From: Anaerolineales bacterium
GTDB taxonomy: Bacteria; Chloroflexota; Anaerolineae; Anaerolineales; UBA4823
Assembly (NCBI GenBank): GCA_022865865.1
Contig: JALHTN010000088.1
Span: forward strand, 1 to 11,809
Direction: 5' to 3'
Length of the DNA: 11,809 nucleotides
How positions within the stretch are numbered: the stretch's first letter is position 1; the number at the start of each line of letters is the position of its first letter. Below are positions 1 to 7,680 of the stretch, one piece after another. The notes below the pieces were generated by a model. The model was not told the DNA's origin. It made no database searches and saw only the letters and a program-made list of their open reading frames with translations. A program made the position numbers and the translations under genes.

Positions 1-1
1 A

Positions 2-151
2 AAACTAAGCTGGTCTGAGGCACAGGTACTGTCAGCCATCAAAGATCGAAAATCTCAAGGGATTCCTCCAGCTCAGATCGCCAGCCAAATGGCATTGGAA
101 TCTAATTGGCCACGGCGGAAAATTTACCAACTAATCATAGAAATGGATTGA
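2..151 (+). CDS. rsmI: C-terminal fragment of 16S rRNA 2'-O-methyltransferase RsmI (partial)
   Basis: An open frame enters from the left edge and ends at TGA 149-151, giving 49 residues. The tail contains IKDRKSQGIPPAQIASQMA followed by WPRRKIYQLIIEM. This resembles the helix-turn-helix-like C-terminal domain of RsmI, where a 'leeG.s..eAa..vA...g..r..lY.laLe' pattern closes the protein. RsmI methylates the 2'-O of C1402 in 16S rRNA using SAM. The catalytic domain lies outside the window, so the call rests only on this tail. The next gene starts 9 nt downstream, so the two are probably co-transcribed. Reading the fragment as part of another HTH protein is possible. Confidence 0.65.
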   Translation, partial: KLSWSEAQVLSAIKDRKSQGIPPAQIASQMALESNWPRRKIYQLIIEMD

Positions 152-160
152 GGCCAACCA

Positions 161-1222
161 ATGAATCTCGATGATACTTCCAAGTTTGCACAAATCGATA
201 CCCAAGATATGCAGTCACATATTGATGGACTGCCAAGCCAATTAGAATTCGCCTGGGAGCTGGGCTCACATCTTGCGCTTCCTGAATTGGAAGGTATCGA
301 AAGGGTAATCGTAGCGGGAATGGGTGGTTCTGCCATCGGAGCTGACCTGGTGGGTGCGTATATTGCCCCTCAATGCCCGGTCCCGGTTTTACTGCACCGC
401 AATTATTCCCTGCCAGCCTGGGCAACCGGCAGGAATACATTGGTGATCGCCTCATCTCACTCTGGTAATACCGAGGAAACCGTATCATCATTTGAAGCTG
501 CACGCGAGAACAACTGCCAGATTCTCGCCCTCGCCACTGGGGGAAAATTAGCTGCTTTATGCCAAGCATCAGACAGCACCTTGTGGCAGTTCGAACACCA
601 AGGACAGCCCCGGACAGCGGTTGGTTTCTCTGCAGGTCTTTTGCTGGCAGCATTTTCTCGACTAGGTCTGATTCCAAATCCAGAAGCGGCTATCAAGGAA
701 ACCATCTCAGCCATGCAAACCCAGCAAGAAAACTTAAGAGCAGATGTTCCAACTGCCCGTAATCTGGCTAAACGCCTGGCCGGGCAGATTTACGGTCGCT
801 GGATCCTGGTGGTTGGCGCCGACATTTTAGAACCTGTCGCCAGGCGCTGGAAATCTCAGATCAATGAAATCTCCAAAGCCTGGGGACAGTTTGAAACCAT
901 CCCTGAAATCGATCATAATTCATTGGCTGGATTGGTTTTCCCTGAACAGGCCTTGCCCCAAATGATGGCCCTCTTTCTGCGTGCGCCAGCTTACCATTCC
1001 CGCAACCTGCTGCGCAGCAACCTGACAAAAACAGCATTCATGGTCGAAGGTATAAACACAGATTTTGTCGACGCTCAGGGAACAGACCCCTTAGCACAGC
1101 AATGGACCACACTGCATCTCGGTGATTACACGGCATTTTACCTGGCCATGGCTTACGGGATCGATCCCACTGCCATCCCTACCATTGAAATATTTAAGAC
1201 CCAAATCACGAGCAGTTCTTGA
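161..1222 (+). CDS. Bifunctional phosphoglucose/phosphomannose isomerase (tandem SIS domains)
   Basis: The 353-residue protein has the length of the archaeal-type bifunctional PGI/PMI family. This family interconverts glucose 6-phosphate or mannose 6-phosphate with fructose 6-phosphate in the cytosol. The first SIS domain holds GMGGSAIGADL (53-63) and the sugar-phosphate loop SSHSGNTEET (98-107). Residues matching the known catalytic set are visible: R151 in QPRTAVGFS, E236 in QINEISKAW, H252 in EIDHNSLAG and K346 near the C-terminus in IEIFK. Start ATG 161 is preceded by GAGG at 150-153, which overlaps the stop of the upstream gene, so translation is probably coupled. It serves glycolysis/gluconeogenesis and supplies mannose phosphate for glycans. 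The gene ends 14 bp from the converging phosphatase gene, with no clear hairpin between them. Whether both activities are present cannot be read from sequence alone. Confidence 0.9.
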   Translation: MNLDDTSKFAQIDTQDMQSHIDGLPSQLEFAWELGSHLALPELEGIERVIVAGMGGSAIGADLVGAYIAPQCPVPVLLHRNYSLPAWATGRNTLVIASSHSGNTEETVSSFEAARENNCQILALATGGKLAALCQASDSTLWQFEHQGQPRTAVGFSAGLLLAAFSRLGLIPNPEAAIKETISAMQTQQENLRADVPTARNLAKRLAGQIYGRWILVVGADILEPVARRWKSQINEISKAWGQFETIPEIDHNSLAGLVFPEQALPQMMALFLRAPAYHSRNLLRSNLTKTAFMVEGINTDFVDAQGTDPLAQQWTTLHLGDYTAFYLAMAYGIDPTAIPTIEIFKTQITSSS

Positions 1223-1236
1223 ACATACCCCCAGGA

Positions 1237-1746
1237 TTAAATAAAAATCATTACTAATATCCCCATTAAAATCCCCAGCACCATGCCAGCCAATATATCT
1301 GAGGGGTAGTGAACACCCAAAATAATCCGCGCCAGTCCCACCAGCGGTGCCCACAAAAGCATGGATATGCCTAACCAAATTGGCCCCATTCCCAAAGCCA
1401 GCACAGCCAGCATCGTGCTTCGGGCAGCGTGACCAGATGGAAATGAGTGGGGGTCAGTGCTGCGGTATATGCGCCCCCATTCACCCTGTGGTCTCTGTCG
1501 CCGGACGGTGAATTTAATCACCATTACAACCACTGCCGTGACACCAATCCCAATCAGCATCGCCACTGCCAGCTGCTTCCAGTAATCGTCACCAAACCAC
1601 CAGAGTAAACCTAAGCCTACACCCCAGAACCAGGAATCACCGGAATGTGCCAGCACAATGGTCAAGGCGCGGATGTACCTGGGTTGATCTTTTATTTGAG
1701 ATGACCCGGCAAAGCGTTCATCCAGGTCCTGGATACGCTGGAGCAT
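1237..1746 (-). CDS. PAP2-family membrane phosphatase
   Basis: This 169-residue integral membrane protein carries all three PAP2 signature motifs. They are K78-x6-R85-P86 (KFTVRRQRP), PSGH at 103-106 (catalytic-site His106), and R140-x5-H146-x3-D150 (RIILGVHYPSD, nucleophile His146). Hydrophobic stretches near 37-51, 58-79, 110-140 and 151-169 suggest a compact multi-pass fold. The family hydrolyses lipid phosphates or diphosphates such as undecaprenyl diphosphate, phosphatidic acid or phosphatidylglycerophosphate at the membrane. The substrate cannot be told here. It starts 21 nt after the stop of the nucleotidyltransferase gene on the same strand, with no recognisable Shine-Dalgarno, so it may be translated by coupling. 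It is probably the last gene of the three-gene unit that begins at 3445. Confidence 0.88.
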   Translation of the reverse strand: MLQRIQDLDERFAGSSQIKDQPRYIRALTIVLAHSGDSWFWGVGLGLLWWFGDDYWKQLAVAMLIGIGVTAVVVMVIKFTVRRQRPQGEWGRIYRSTDPHSFPSGHAARSTMLAVLALGMGPIWLGISMLLWAPLVGLARIILGVHYPSDILAGMVLGILMGILVMIFI

Positions 1747-1767
1747 AATTAATGAAACTAAGGGTAT

Positions 1768-2544
1768 CTAGGCCTGCTGAACACCTGCCAGCTCAGCGCG
1801 CACGATTTCAAGCTGGTGGGGTTTGTCAACATCCATACCTAACTCAGCATAGGGACTGATCACCGCTTTCCCGGTGATATCCATGCGCTCTGTCACTCGC
1901 TTTACGGCCCCAGCCAAGGTCAGCTGGCGCGATAGCAATAAAATCAGATTCCCATATCCGAGCAGGGCAGCCTGCTTAAAAACATTTTTACGGGCTGCAA
2001 CGATACGATCCCACAATTCCTCATTCGCATTCACTGTGCTGGCGCGGATCATATTCAAATCACCCCCACACAGCTCAATATCTTTCAGGAGGGTGTACGA
2101 TCGTTTTGATTCCGGAAAACGTTCTTCCATGACCTTGCGGGGGATGACCGTATAATAAATATCCAGATCGGTTGCCAAATTCTCGTTGACCATCCAATCA
2201 ATCATCTTTGATTTAATCGTGGGGATGTCCGAAGAGACCGTTAACACCTGCCTGGCTTGAGGGTTGATCTCGACAACTTTTTCAATACCTCCCCGGACAT
2301 TCTGGAGCAAGCCTCCTTGATCCGGAACATAGGTGATGGGTTTTGAGCACTCCAAACCAGCTTCCTCCGAGAGGCTGATCAGCACTAGCTGATCAACAGT
2401 CTCTGCTCCACTGATCGCATCCAGGACCCACTGGATCATAGGCTTGCCAGCCACATCCAGGAGAGCTTTAGGCTGACCCTGGGTGAATTCATATAAGGGG
2501 TCATCGGGTTGGGGAATTCCTCCCGCAATTACTATCGCATCCAT
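1768..2544 (-). CDS. MobA-like nucleotidyltransferase (NTP transferase domain)
   Basis: This is a 258-residue GT-A/Rossmann-like NTP transferase. The N-terminus MDAIVIAGG is the nucleotide-binding strand and glycine loop. Next come K26 in GQPKALLDVAGKPMIQWVL (26-40), an acidic metal site at D106 in VSSDIP, and a second acidic motif near the C-terminus, GMDVDKPHQLEIV (236-248). This is the pattern of MobA, IspD and CofC-type enzymes that join a nucleotide to a phosphorylated acceptor. The loop after AGG lacks the usual R-M-G and instead has PQPDDPLYEF, so the acceptor is probably not molybdopterin. The segment SYTLLKDIELCGGDLNMI (149-166) is a conserved-looking insert. It starts 1 nt after the stop of the unknown-function gene, with AGGAG about 10 nt upstream inside that gene. 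The real substrate is unknown. Confidence 0.8.
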   Translation of the reverse strand: MDAIVIAGGIPQPDDPLYEFTQGQPKALLDVAGKPMIQWVLDAISGAETVDQLVLISLSEEAGLECSKPITYVPDQGGLLQNVRGGIEKVVEINPQARQVLTVSSDIPTIKSKMIDWMVNENLATDLDIYYTVIPRKVMEERFPESKRSYTLLKDIELCGGDLNMIRASTVNANEELWDRIVAARKNVFKQAALLGYGNLILLLSRQLTLAGAVKRVTERMDITGKAVISPYAELGMDVDKPHQLEIVRAELAGVQQA

Positions 2545-2545
2545 A

Positions 2546-3445
2546 TTAATTTAACTCCTGAAGTTGAGGTTCAAATCCCAGTTGGTCAAGCAGTTCTTTT
2601 AGTTCCTCATTTTTTAATACGCGGCCCTTGCCTGAGATCGCAACCAGTGCTGCTTCCAACATATTCGCTCCAAATGAACGCCCATCCATAACAGGACTGG
2701 TCGTGACCAGATATTTAACACCCATCGAGCGGAACAGATCTACATCACTGGAGGTGGTCGTGTTTGTAGCAATAACCTTGCCTTCCAATTTTGTGGGCAT
2801 GTGGCGTTTTACATAGTGGCAATCCCCTGCTATGACTGTCGCCCATTGGTAATACTGCTCCCATTTTGGATCTCGCACTTCCTGCTTCTCGCCAGTGGGA
2901 TATATCCATGCAAAGGGTAACCGCCCAGCAATCGGCATCATGATCGCCGCCAAAGTTTTCAAGCTGCTCACTGAACGAACGGGGAATGGCAAACCCAAGC
3001 CAAACATCAAATCCCCAAAAATGCATTCGTATCCAGCATCGACAAATGACGTGGTCAACCCCCAGCGATCGGCACCCAAAGCAATGAACGCTTTGCGGTC
3101 TTGAACAAAATCGCCAATGTGTTCATCGATAAAAGGTGCCAGGCTGTTCTCGAGCGTGTTCTTAATCCCAGCCCCATCGACCAGGGGAGTTTTTTTGACG
3201 TATCGCACCATGGGTTGCACGGAATAAAGAGGATACCATTTTTTATCGACCAGCACCCCTAAATCAGCCCCTCCCACACCGAAGGCGTCTACTTCACCAT
3301 CCAAATCTTTGTATAATTGGGCTGCCTTTTCCATATCTCCATCCGTGCCGATTCTTTCAATCCGCACTAGCTCCCCAAGCAGCTCAACCTCGACCGTCTT
3401 ATCACGTTTCGATGAACCTAAGCTAATACTCACAGCATGTTTCAT
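2546..3445 (-). CDS. Conserved protein of unknown function (sometimes labelled quinate 5-dehydrogenase)
   Basis: The protein is 299 residues from ATG 3445. I prefer this start because GAGGAGA (3453-3459) sits 7 nt in front of it. An upstream in-frame TTG at 3451 would leave only about 1 nt to the same Shine-Dalgarno. The N-terminus runs KHAVSISLGSSKRDK, followed by IGTDGD, DAFGVGGADLG and a TPLVDGAGIKNTLE segment. The C-terminal half has TNTTTSSDVDLFRSMGVKYLVTTSP (split here: DVDLFRSMG, LVTTSPVMDGRSFGANMLEA). From memory, similar proteins in Chloroflexota and Deinococcus-Thermus carry the automatic label 'quinate 5-dehydrogenase'. I see no N-terminal GxGxxG dinucleotide fold to justify it. 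There is no signal peptide and no membrane segment. It is the first gene of a unit with the nucleotidyltransferase 1 nt behind and a PAP2 phosphatase, which suggests a shared pathway of unknown product. Confidence 0.75.
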   Translation of the reverse strand: MKHAVSISLGSSKRDKTVEVELLGELVRIERIGTDGDMEKAAQLYKDLDGEVDAFGVGGADLGVLVDKKWYPLYSVQPMVRYVKKTPLVDGAGIKNTLENSLAPFIDEHIGDFVQDRKAFIALGADRWGLTTSFVDAGYECIFGDLMFGLGLPFPVRSVSSLKTLAAIMMPIAGRLPFAWIYPTGEKQEVRDPKWEQYYQWATVIAGDCHYVKRHMPTKLEGKVIATNTTTSSDVDLFRSMGVKYLVTTSPVMDGRSFGANMLEAALVAISGKGRVLKNEELKELLDQLGFEPQLQELN

Positions 3446-3452
3446 GACCAAT

Positions 3453-3459
3453 TCTCCTC
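3453..3459 (-). promoter_or_regulatory. Shine-Dalgarno that fixes the start at 3445
   Basis: On the minus strand GAGGAGA is followed by 7 nt and then ATG 3445. The alternative TTG start at 3451 would sit practically on top of it, so the ATG is the better start. Confidence 0.7.
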
Positions 3460-3552
3460 ACACAGATCAACTCTTTCTGGTATTTCATCACATGGATACG
3501 CGGTCGATTTCTAGGGATGATTATCTCGCGCTACTCGTGATGCCCATCCTTG

Positions 3553-3580
3553 AGTATACACCGAACCGCTGGAATTTGAA
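3553..3580 (-). promoter_or_regulatory. Candidate sigma70-type promoter for the 3445-1237 gene unit
   Basis: On the minus strand TTCAAA (3580-3575, 4 of 6 to consensus) and TATACT (3558-3553, 5 of 6) are separated by 16 nt. They lie in the 229-bp divergent gap. A start near 3546 would give a leader of about 100 nt. This is sequence resemblance only. Confidence 0.35.
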
Positions 3581-3620
3581 TAATTAAATGGCGCTGCAAA
3601 TCTTTACTTTTGACCTGAGT

Positions 3621-3626
3621 TATAAT
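3621..3626 (+). promoter_or_regulatory. Candidate -10 box for ilvE
   Basis: A perfect TATAAT lies 48 nt before the GTG start of the aminotransferase gene. No good -35 hexamer lies 16-18 nt upstream (around 3597-3605 it is AT-rich but unlike TTGACA). The promoter is therefore either weak, activator-dependent, or misread. Confidence 0.35.
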
Positions 3627-3674
3627 AATCCAGCCAGGATAGCATTCATCCATCTATACCAGGAGGCCTGAAAA

Positions 3675-4601
3675 GTGAATCTTCCGAAATACGCATATTT
3701 TAAAGGTGAAATCGTCCCCTACTCTCAAGCAAAAGTAGGCGTATTAACCCATGGGTTCAACTATGGTACCGCGGTTTTCGCGGGTTTGCGTGCTTATTGG
3801 AATGAAGAACAAGAACAGTTGTATATCTTCCGGCCAACTGACCACTTCCAACGATTGTTGAATTCGGCCAGAGTCATGTGTATGGATTTCGACCACAACC
3901 CGGAAAGCCTGACTCAGATCACCCTGGAGCTGCTGCGCAAGGAAGAGTATCGCCGCGATATATACATCCGCCCCCTAGCGTATAAAGAAGATGAGATTAT
4001 CGGTGTCAGACTACACGATCTGGTAGACGAAATTTCGATCGCGGCCTTACCATTCGATAGTTACGTTGCTAACGACACTAATGCACATGTCACGTTCTCA
4101 TCCTGGCGCAGGTTGGATGACAATATGATCCCAGCCCGAGGAAAGGTGAGTGGGGCCTACGCAAACTCAGCTTTGATCAAGACCGATGCTGTTAAATCTG
4201 GATTTGATGAGGCGCTGGTACTTACCCAAGATGGTCATGTTTCAGAAGGCAGTGCCATGAATGTTTTCATGGTTCGCAATGAAGCCCTGATTACTCCCTC
4301 CATCACGGAAAACATCCTGGAGGGGATCACCCGCAGGACAGCGATGGAACTCGCTCGTCAAGAGTTAGGTATCCAGATCATCGAACGTCCAATCGACCGG
4401 ACTGAGATTTATATGAGCGATGAGCTCTTTATGACGGGCACCGCGGCACAAATTGTCGCCATCACCCAGGTCGATCACCGGCAAATTGGGACAGGTAAAA
4501 TGGGGCCGATCACGACCAGACTTAGGGAACTCTACCAGCAAGCAGTACGCGGAAAGTTAGCCAAATACAAGCATTGGAACATACCGGTCTACACATCCTA
4601 G
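3675..4601 (+). CDS. ilvE: Branched-chain amino acid aminotransferase (class IV, PLP)
   Basis: This 308-residue protein has the usual length for bacterial IlvE, which transfers the amino group between glutamate and the 2-oxo acids of leucine, isoleucine and valine. The fold-type IV marks are present. They are GVLTHGFNYGTAVFAGLRAY (22-41, split-domain start), IRPLAYK (98-104), the PLP lysine K157 in ARGKVSGAYANS, and the signature EGSAMNVFMV ... ITPSI ... ILEGITR (191-220). TGTAAQIVAI (254-263) binds the cofactor phosphate in relatives. The start is GTG 3675, supported by a perfect AGGAGG at 3661-3666 with 8 nt spacing. The gene appears monocistronic: it diverges from the 3445 unit and converges with the acetyltransferase, leaving 30 bp. 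A D-amino acid transaminase or aminodeoxychorismate lyase is the alternative within class IV, but the motif set favours IlvE. Confidence 0.9.
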   Translation: MNLPKYAYFKGEIVPYSQAKVGVLTHGFNYGTAVFAGLRAYWNEEQEQLYIFRPTDHFQRLLNSARVMCMDFDHNPESLTQITLELLRKEEYRRDIYIRPLAYKEDEIIGVRLHDLVDEISIAALPFDSYVANDTNAHVTFSSWRRLDDNMIPARGKVSGAYANSALIKTDAVKSGFDEALVLTQDGHVSEGSAMNVFMVRNEALITPSITENILEGITRRTAMELARQELGIQIIERPIDRTEIYMSDELFMTGTAAQIVAITQVDHRQIGTGKMGPITTRLRELYQQAVRGKLAKYKHWNIPVYTS

Positions 4602-4631
4602 AAGACCATGCCGAGGAAAAATCACCAGGAT

Positions 4632-5984
4632 TTAAGAAACAGGCCAAACACTGGAAGCCATTTTTGGGAAGAGGATATCCAGGAGGATTGCAGTCTGCTC
4701 ACCTCGCGTCCAACAATCTGCAAATGAATATTTAAGTTCTGACAGGCTCCGATAACCAAATACCAGCTGCAAGAAAGTTAATTCTGGGAATCCAGCATCT
4801 CCTGAATTCCGATCAGGCTGCGGCTTCCAATCTTCTACCGCAACCAAGCGACCCCCTTCAAGCACTAAACGCAAACCTGACCCATAGAAGGTTAGCTTGA
4901 TTTCCCCGCTGTGTCCAATCATCGGTGAGGTTCTCAATCTCGCCTCCAGCTGCGGAACAATATGCTGGATAAATTTTTGGAGATCGGGTACCCGCAGGAA
5001 CCAGGCATATGGATCTCTCACCTTAGGTAATTTGTCTGGGATCACATCATAAACAGGATGCTGGCTTCCTAACCAAAAACCGAACGTCTCGAGATCTCCC
5101 TCCTTGTCATATTCCGCCGGATATTCTTCTCCAACAGATGCCAGGTGGCGAATCACTGTTGGAGTTATTGAAGCCCAGGAGACTCCTGCTTTGATTTCGT
5201 AGCCTGTAACTGCCATCATTGCCCCCCAACGATAGGGAGGATGGCTAATATATCCCAAGGCACCATCGCTATTTGATGCGATGATTTTAATCACGGAGTG
5301 ATTCACATTTTGAGGGCTTCTCCCGCTCAATTCATAGCGCCAGAGGTGCTCTGCTCTAACACAACTCACCAGATAACGCTCATTTGATTTTGAATATAAC
5401 TCAACCAGAAAAGGCAAATCGGAGTCTTTCGCCAGGCGTAGTGAGAATGGTTCATCCCCTTCTAGTTTTGGAGTTTGCTGTATAAATCCAGATCGCCCAC
5501 CCCCCAACTCCAATCCCATTTCATATCCAAATTGGCGATAATAATAAGGAATGCCTGTGATCCCCTGGACCAGCTCACCACGTTCAGCGCTCCATTCGTG
5601 GATCGTGTCAAATTGGGCTCGGACCAATCCGCGCTCCCGATATTCAGGATCCGTCCCTACCAATTCCGGCCGTCCCACTTTGAAATCAACCCCCGCATAG
5701 GACCAAGTTTGCGAGATTAATGCCAGGGTAGATACAATCTTCTTCGAATTTAAATCTTCAACAATTGTAAAATCTGCTGCGTTGAAAGTTGGATGGGGAC
5801 GACGAATTAAATCATGTGTCCACTCGCTAATTCGTTGATCAGGTTGATCCGAATCCTCCTGCTTATGAATACGAGCATTAAATGCTGAAAGCTGTTCACT
5901 ATCTGCATGAGTCGCCCGGCGTAATATCAACCCATTTCCAAGATGTTTGATTTGAGTTTTATTATGCCGATCACCAATAACCAT
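4632..5984 (-). CDS. Eis-like GNAT family N-acetyltransferase
   Basis: The protein is 450 residues from ATG 5984. GAGG at 5991-5994 stands 6 nt before it. An upstream ATG at 5996 would add four residues (MRRI) but has no Shine-Dalgarno. The N-terminal GNAT domain (about 17-160) has the acetyl-CoA pyrophosphate loop in VGTDPEYRERGLVRAQFD and the closing YYYRQFGYE. A second, degenerate GNAT-like half follows, starting near EPFSLRLAKDSDLPFLVELY. The C-terminal part, with LTFYGSGLRLVLEGGRLVAVEDW and a hydrophobic tail, resembles the SCP2-like domain of Eis proteins. Members acetylate small-molecule amines or lysine side chains in the cytosol. The acceptor is unknown here. It follows the histidine kinase gene by about 72 nt on the same strand, probably as the last gene of that unit. 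Length is somewhat above the 400-odd residues of mycobacterial Eis. Confidence 0.8.
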   Translation of the reverse strand: MVIGDRHNKTQIKHLGNGLILRRATHADSEQLSAFNARIHKQEDSDQPDQRISEWTHDLIRRPHPTFNAADFTIVEDLNSKKIVSTLALISQTWSYAGVDFKVGRPELVGTDPEYRERGLVRAQFDTIHEWSAERGELVQGITGIPYYYRQFGYEMGLELGGGRSGFIQQTPKLEGDEPFSLRLAKDSDLPFLVELYSKSNERYLVSCVRAEHLWRYELSGRSPQNVNHSVIKIIASNSDGALGYISHPPYRWGAMMAVTGYEIKAGVSWASITPTVIRHLASVGEEYPAEYDKEGDLETFGFWLGSQHPVYDVIPDKLPKVRDPYAWFLRVPDLQKFIQHIVPQLEARLRTSPMIGHSGEIKLTFYGSGLRLVLEGGRLVAVEDWKPQPDRNSGDAGFPELTFLQLVFGYRSLSELKYSFADCWTRGEQTAILLDILFPKMASSVWPVS

Positions 5985-6006
5985 AATTCGCCTCATTAAA
6001 ATGGGG

Positions 6007-6033
6007 ATTGTATTTGAAGTGCGAATTGTATTT
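6007..6033 (-). repeat. Two 9-bp direct repeats between kinase and acetyltransferase genes
   Basis: On the minus strand AAATACAAT occurs at 6033-6025 and again at 6015-6007, with an 18-nt period. They lie in the gap between the kinase stop and the acetyltransferase start. Each copy contains TACAAT, a fair -10 hexamer, and TTTAAT lies 18 nt before the first copy. They may be part of an internal promoter or a regulator site, or chance in AT-rich DNA. Confidence 0.3.
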
Positions 6034-6056
6034 TATCGTAAAGGGAGAATTAAACC

Positions 6057-7643
6057 TTAGGAAATGGGCAAAATAACCGTAAAAGTTGTCCCTTCACCCA
6101 CCTGGCTGTTGACGCGAATCTGTCCCCCATGTCGCGTTACAATTTGGTGGCATACGGATAGACCCAAGCCTGTACCGTGCCCCGGTTCCTTGGTTGTGTA
6201 GAATGGCTCAAAGATTCGTGAGATTTGATCCGCAGGAATACCTTCACCGCTGTCGGTGACGGAAACTTGAATTGATTGATCAACCTTGCAGGATTTGATG
6301 GAGATCACCCCAGGACCCTGGTCGATAGCATCGATGGCATTGATTAAAAGGTTAAGCCACACACCTTGCAGGTGATCCTGGCTTGCGTTTATGACTGGTA
6401 AATTGATGGCGGGATCAAATTGTAAGGAGATATATCGCGAACCTAATTCCGGCCCCATCAAGGCTAATGTGCGTTGGATGGTCTCATTAAGATCGGTCGG
6501 TGCGATCTGATAACGTTCTCGGCGTGCAAAATCGAGCAAATCACGTACCGATTGAGAAGCACGCTCACTGGCTTGAATGATCAGATCAACCATCTCGAGC
6601 TGTTCTGTAGCTTGTGCTGGCAAACTGCGCTGAATGAGTTGGGCATTTGCCAGAATAGCGGTCAGTGGGTTATTGATTTCATGAGCAACTCCAGCAGCCA
6701 GCTGACCAACAGCAGCCAGCTTTTCAGACTGAGCTAAAGAGGCTTGCAGATGCTGGCGTTCAGTGACGTCCTCTTCAAAAAGAAAAACTTGCACGATCTG
6801 CCGCTCATTATCCCAAATTGGAAATGTGCTGATTTCGATCTCGACCCCGCTACCCCGCTCATATGATCGATGCTCAATTCTACGTGTTTTTTGAGCGTCC
6901 TGGAATGTTTCTGCCACCCGGCAACCCGGGCACGGCTCATTATGCTGGTAGAGTGCCGCGAAGCACTGTTCCCCGACCAGCTCTTGAGGTAAACGCCCAG
7001 CAAGGGCTGACCGGCTCATATTAATGGCGATCAGCTTATAGCCTGGATCTACGATATAAATTGAGGCTGGGCTGCTATCAAAAAAGGCTCGCAGTGTATT
7101 GCGTGAATTTAAAAGCTGGCCTCGAAAAGTTTGCATCTCCAGGATGGTTGCCTCTTCCCGGCGAGCAAGTCTGGATTGAGATAGATTATGAGCAAGTATC
7201 TTGCTGATAACCAGCAAATAATCAACGTCAAGCTTCTGATGCTCGCATCCCAACTCAATGGCTCCAATAGCGCCACCATCCACCACCAGAGGTAGATAAT
7301 AAACCCAGCCTCCAGAGGTCACCGGCGATATGTGCTGTTTCCCACTGTGGATAGTTTCCATAACCGCCCCGCCCTCATCCACAGGTATCACCTGGCTTTT
7401 CCACTCACTTCCCTTGCAGCTGGTTTTCTTTATTACACAATGCATATTTGATTCATCGCATAAATACAGGGTTGCCGAGTCTGCTCCCATGATCCGTTTG
7501 GTCTCCCCCATGATCCAGGCCTGGACATCATCGATATCTGCATCCACGACAGCTAATTCCCCGAGGAAATTCGCTACTTCTTGGATGCGGAGTGGTTCGG
7601 TTGAAATGACCTGCGATTGGGAAATCAAAAAAGTTGAAGACAT
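6057..7643 (-). CDS. Soluble GAF-PAS sensor histidine kinase
   Basis: This 528-residue kinase has no signal peptide or membrane segment, so it senses in the cytosol. A GAF domain spans about 15-155 and is followed by a short helix. A PAS domain spans about 180-297, with the core FDSSPASIYIVDPGYKLIAIN and the motif C238-P-G-C241. The HisKA domain has the phosphoacceptor H321 in GVAHEINNPLTAI. The ATPase domain has N431/N435 (N box), DSGEGIP (464-470), FEPFYTT (478-484) and GTGLGL (490-495). All catalytic boxes are intact. It starts at ATG 7643, 37 nt after the response regulator stop, with only a weak GA-rich Shine-Dalgarno, so the pair is probably one operon and the regulator its partner. The signal is unknown. 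The GAF domain has four cysteines (62, 69, 76, 133), so a redox or metal input is conceivable but unproven. Confidence 0.92.
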   Translation of the reverse strand: MSSTFLISQSQVISTEPLRIQEVANFLGELAVVDADIDDVQAWIMGETKRIMGADSATLYLCDESNMHCVIKKTSCKGSEWKSQVIPVDEGGAVMETIHSGKQHISPVTSGGWVYYLPLVVDGGAIGAIELGCEHQKLDVDYLLVISKILAHNLSQSRLARREEATILEMQTFRGQLLNSRNTLRAFFDSSPASIYIVDPGYKLIAINMSRSALAGRLPQELVGEQCFAALYQHNEPCPGCRVAETFQDAQKTRRIEHRSYERGSGVEIEISTFPIWDNERQIVQVFLFEEDVTERQHLQASLAQSEKLAAVGQLAAGVAHEINNPLTAILANAQLIQRSLPAQATEQLEMVDLIIQASERASQSVRDLLDFARRERYQIAPTDLNETIQRTLALMGPELGSRYISLQFDPAINLPVINASQDHLQGVWLNLLINAIDAIDQGPGVISIKSCKVDQSIQVSVTDSGEGIPADQISRIFEPFYTTKEPGHGTGLGLSVCHQIVTRHGGQIRVNSQVGEGTTFTVILPIS

Positions 7644-7680
7644 AGAATTTTTCAGGGATCAATATGAGGAAGGTTACAGC

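Noticed and set aside
135..677. A 180-codon open frame on the minus strand opposite the isomerase gene
   Set aside because: It lies wholly within the SIS-domain gene, has no Shine-Dalgarno and shows no recognisable motif.
1223..1236. Terminator between the converging isomerase and phosphatase genes
   Set aside because: The gap is only 14 bp, and no stem with a U-run could be found in or beside it.
3449..3451. TTG as start of the 2546-3445 gene
   Set aside because: It would sit about 1 nt from the Shine-Dalgarno, while ATG 3445 has ideal 7-nt spacing.
3610..3626. TTGACC followed by TATAAT before ilvE as a promoter pair
   Set aside because: The hexamers are only 5 nt apart, which cannot form a sigma70 promoter. 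Only the TATAAT was kept as a candidate.
4602..4631. Bidirectional terminator between ilvE and the acetyltransferase gene
   Set aside because: The 30-bp gap shows no inverted repeat of useful length.
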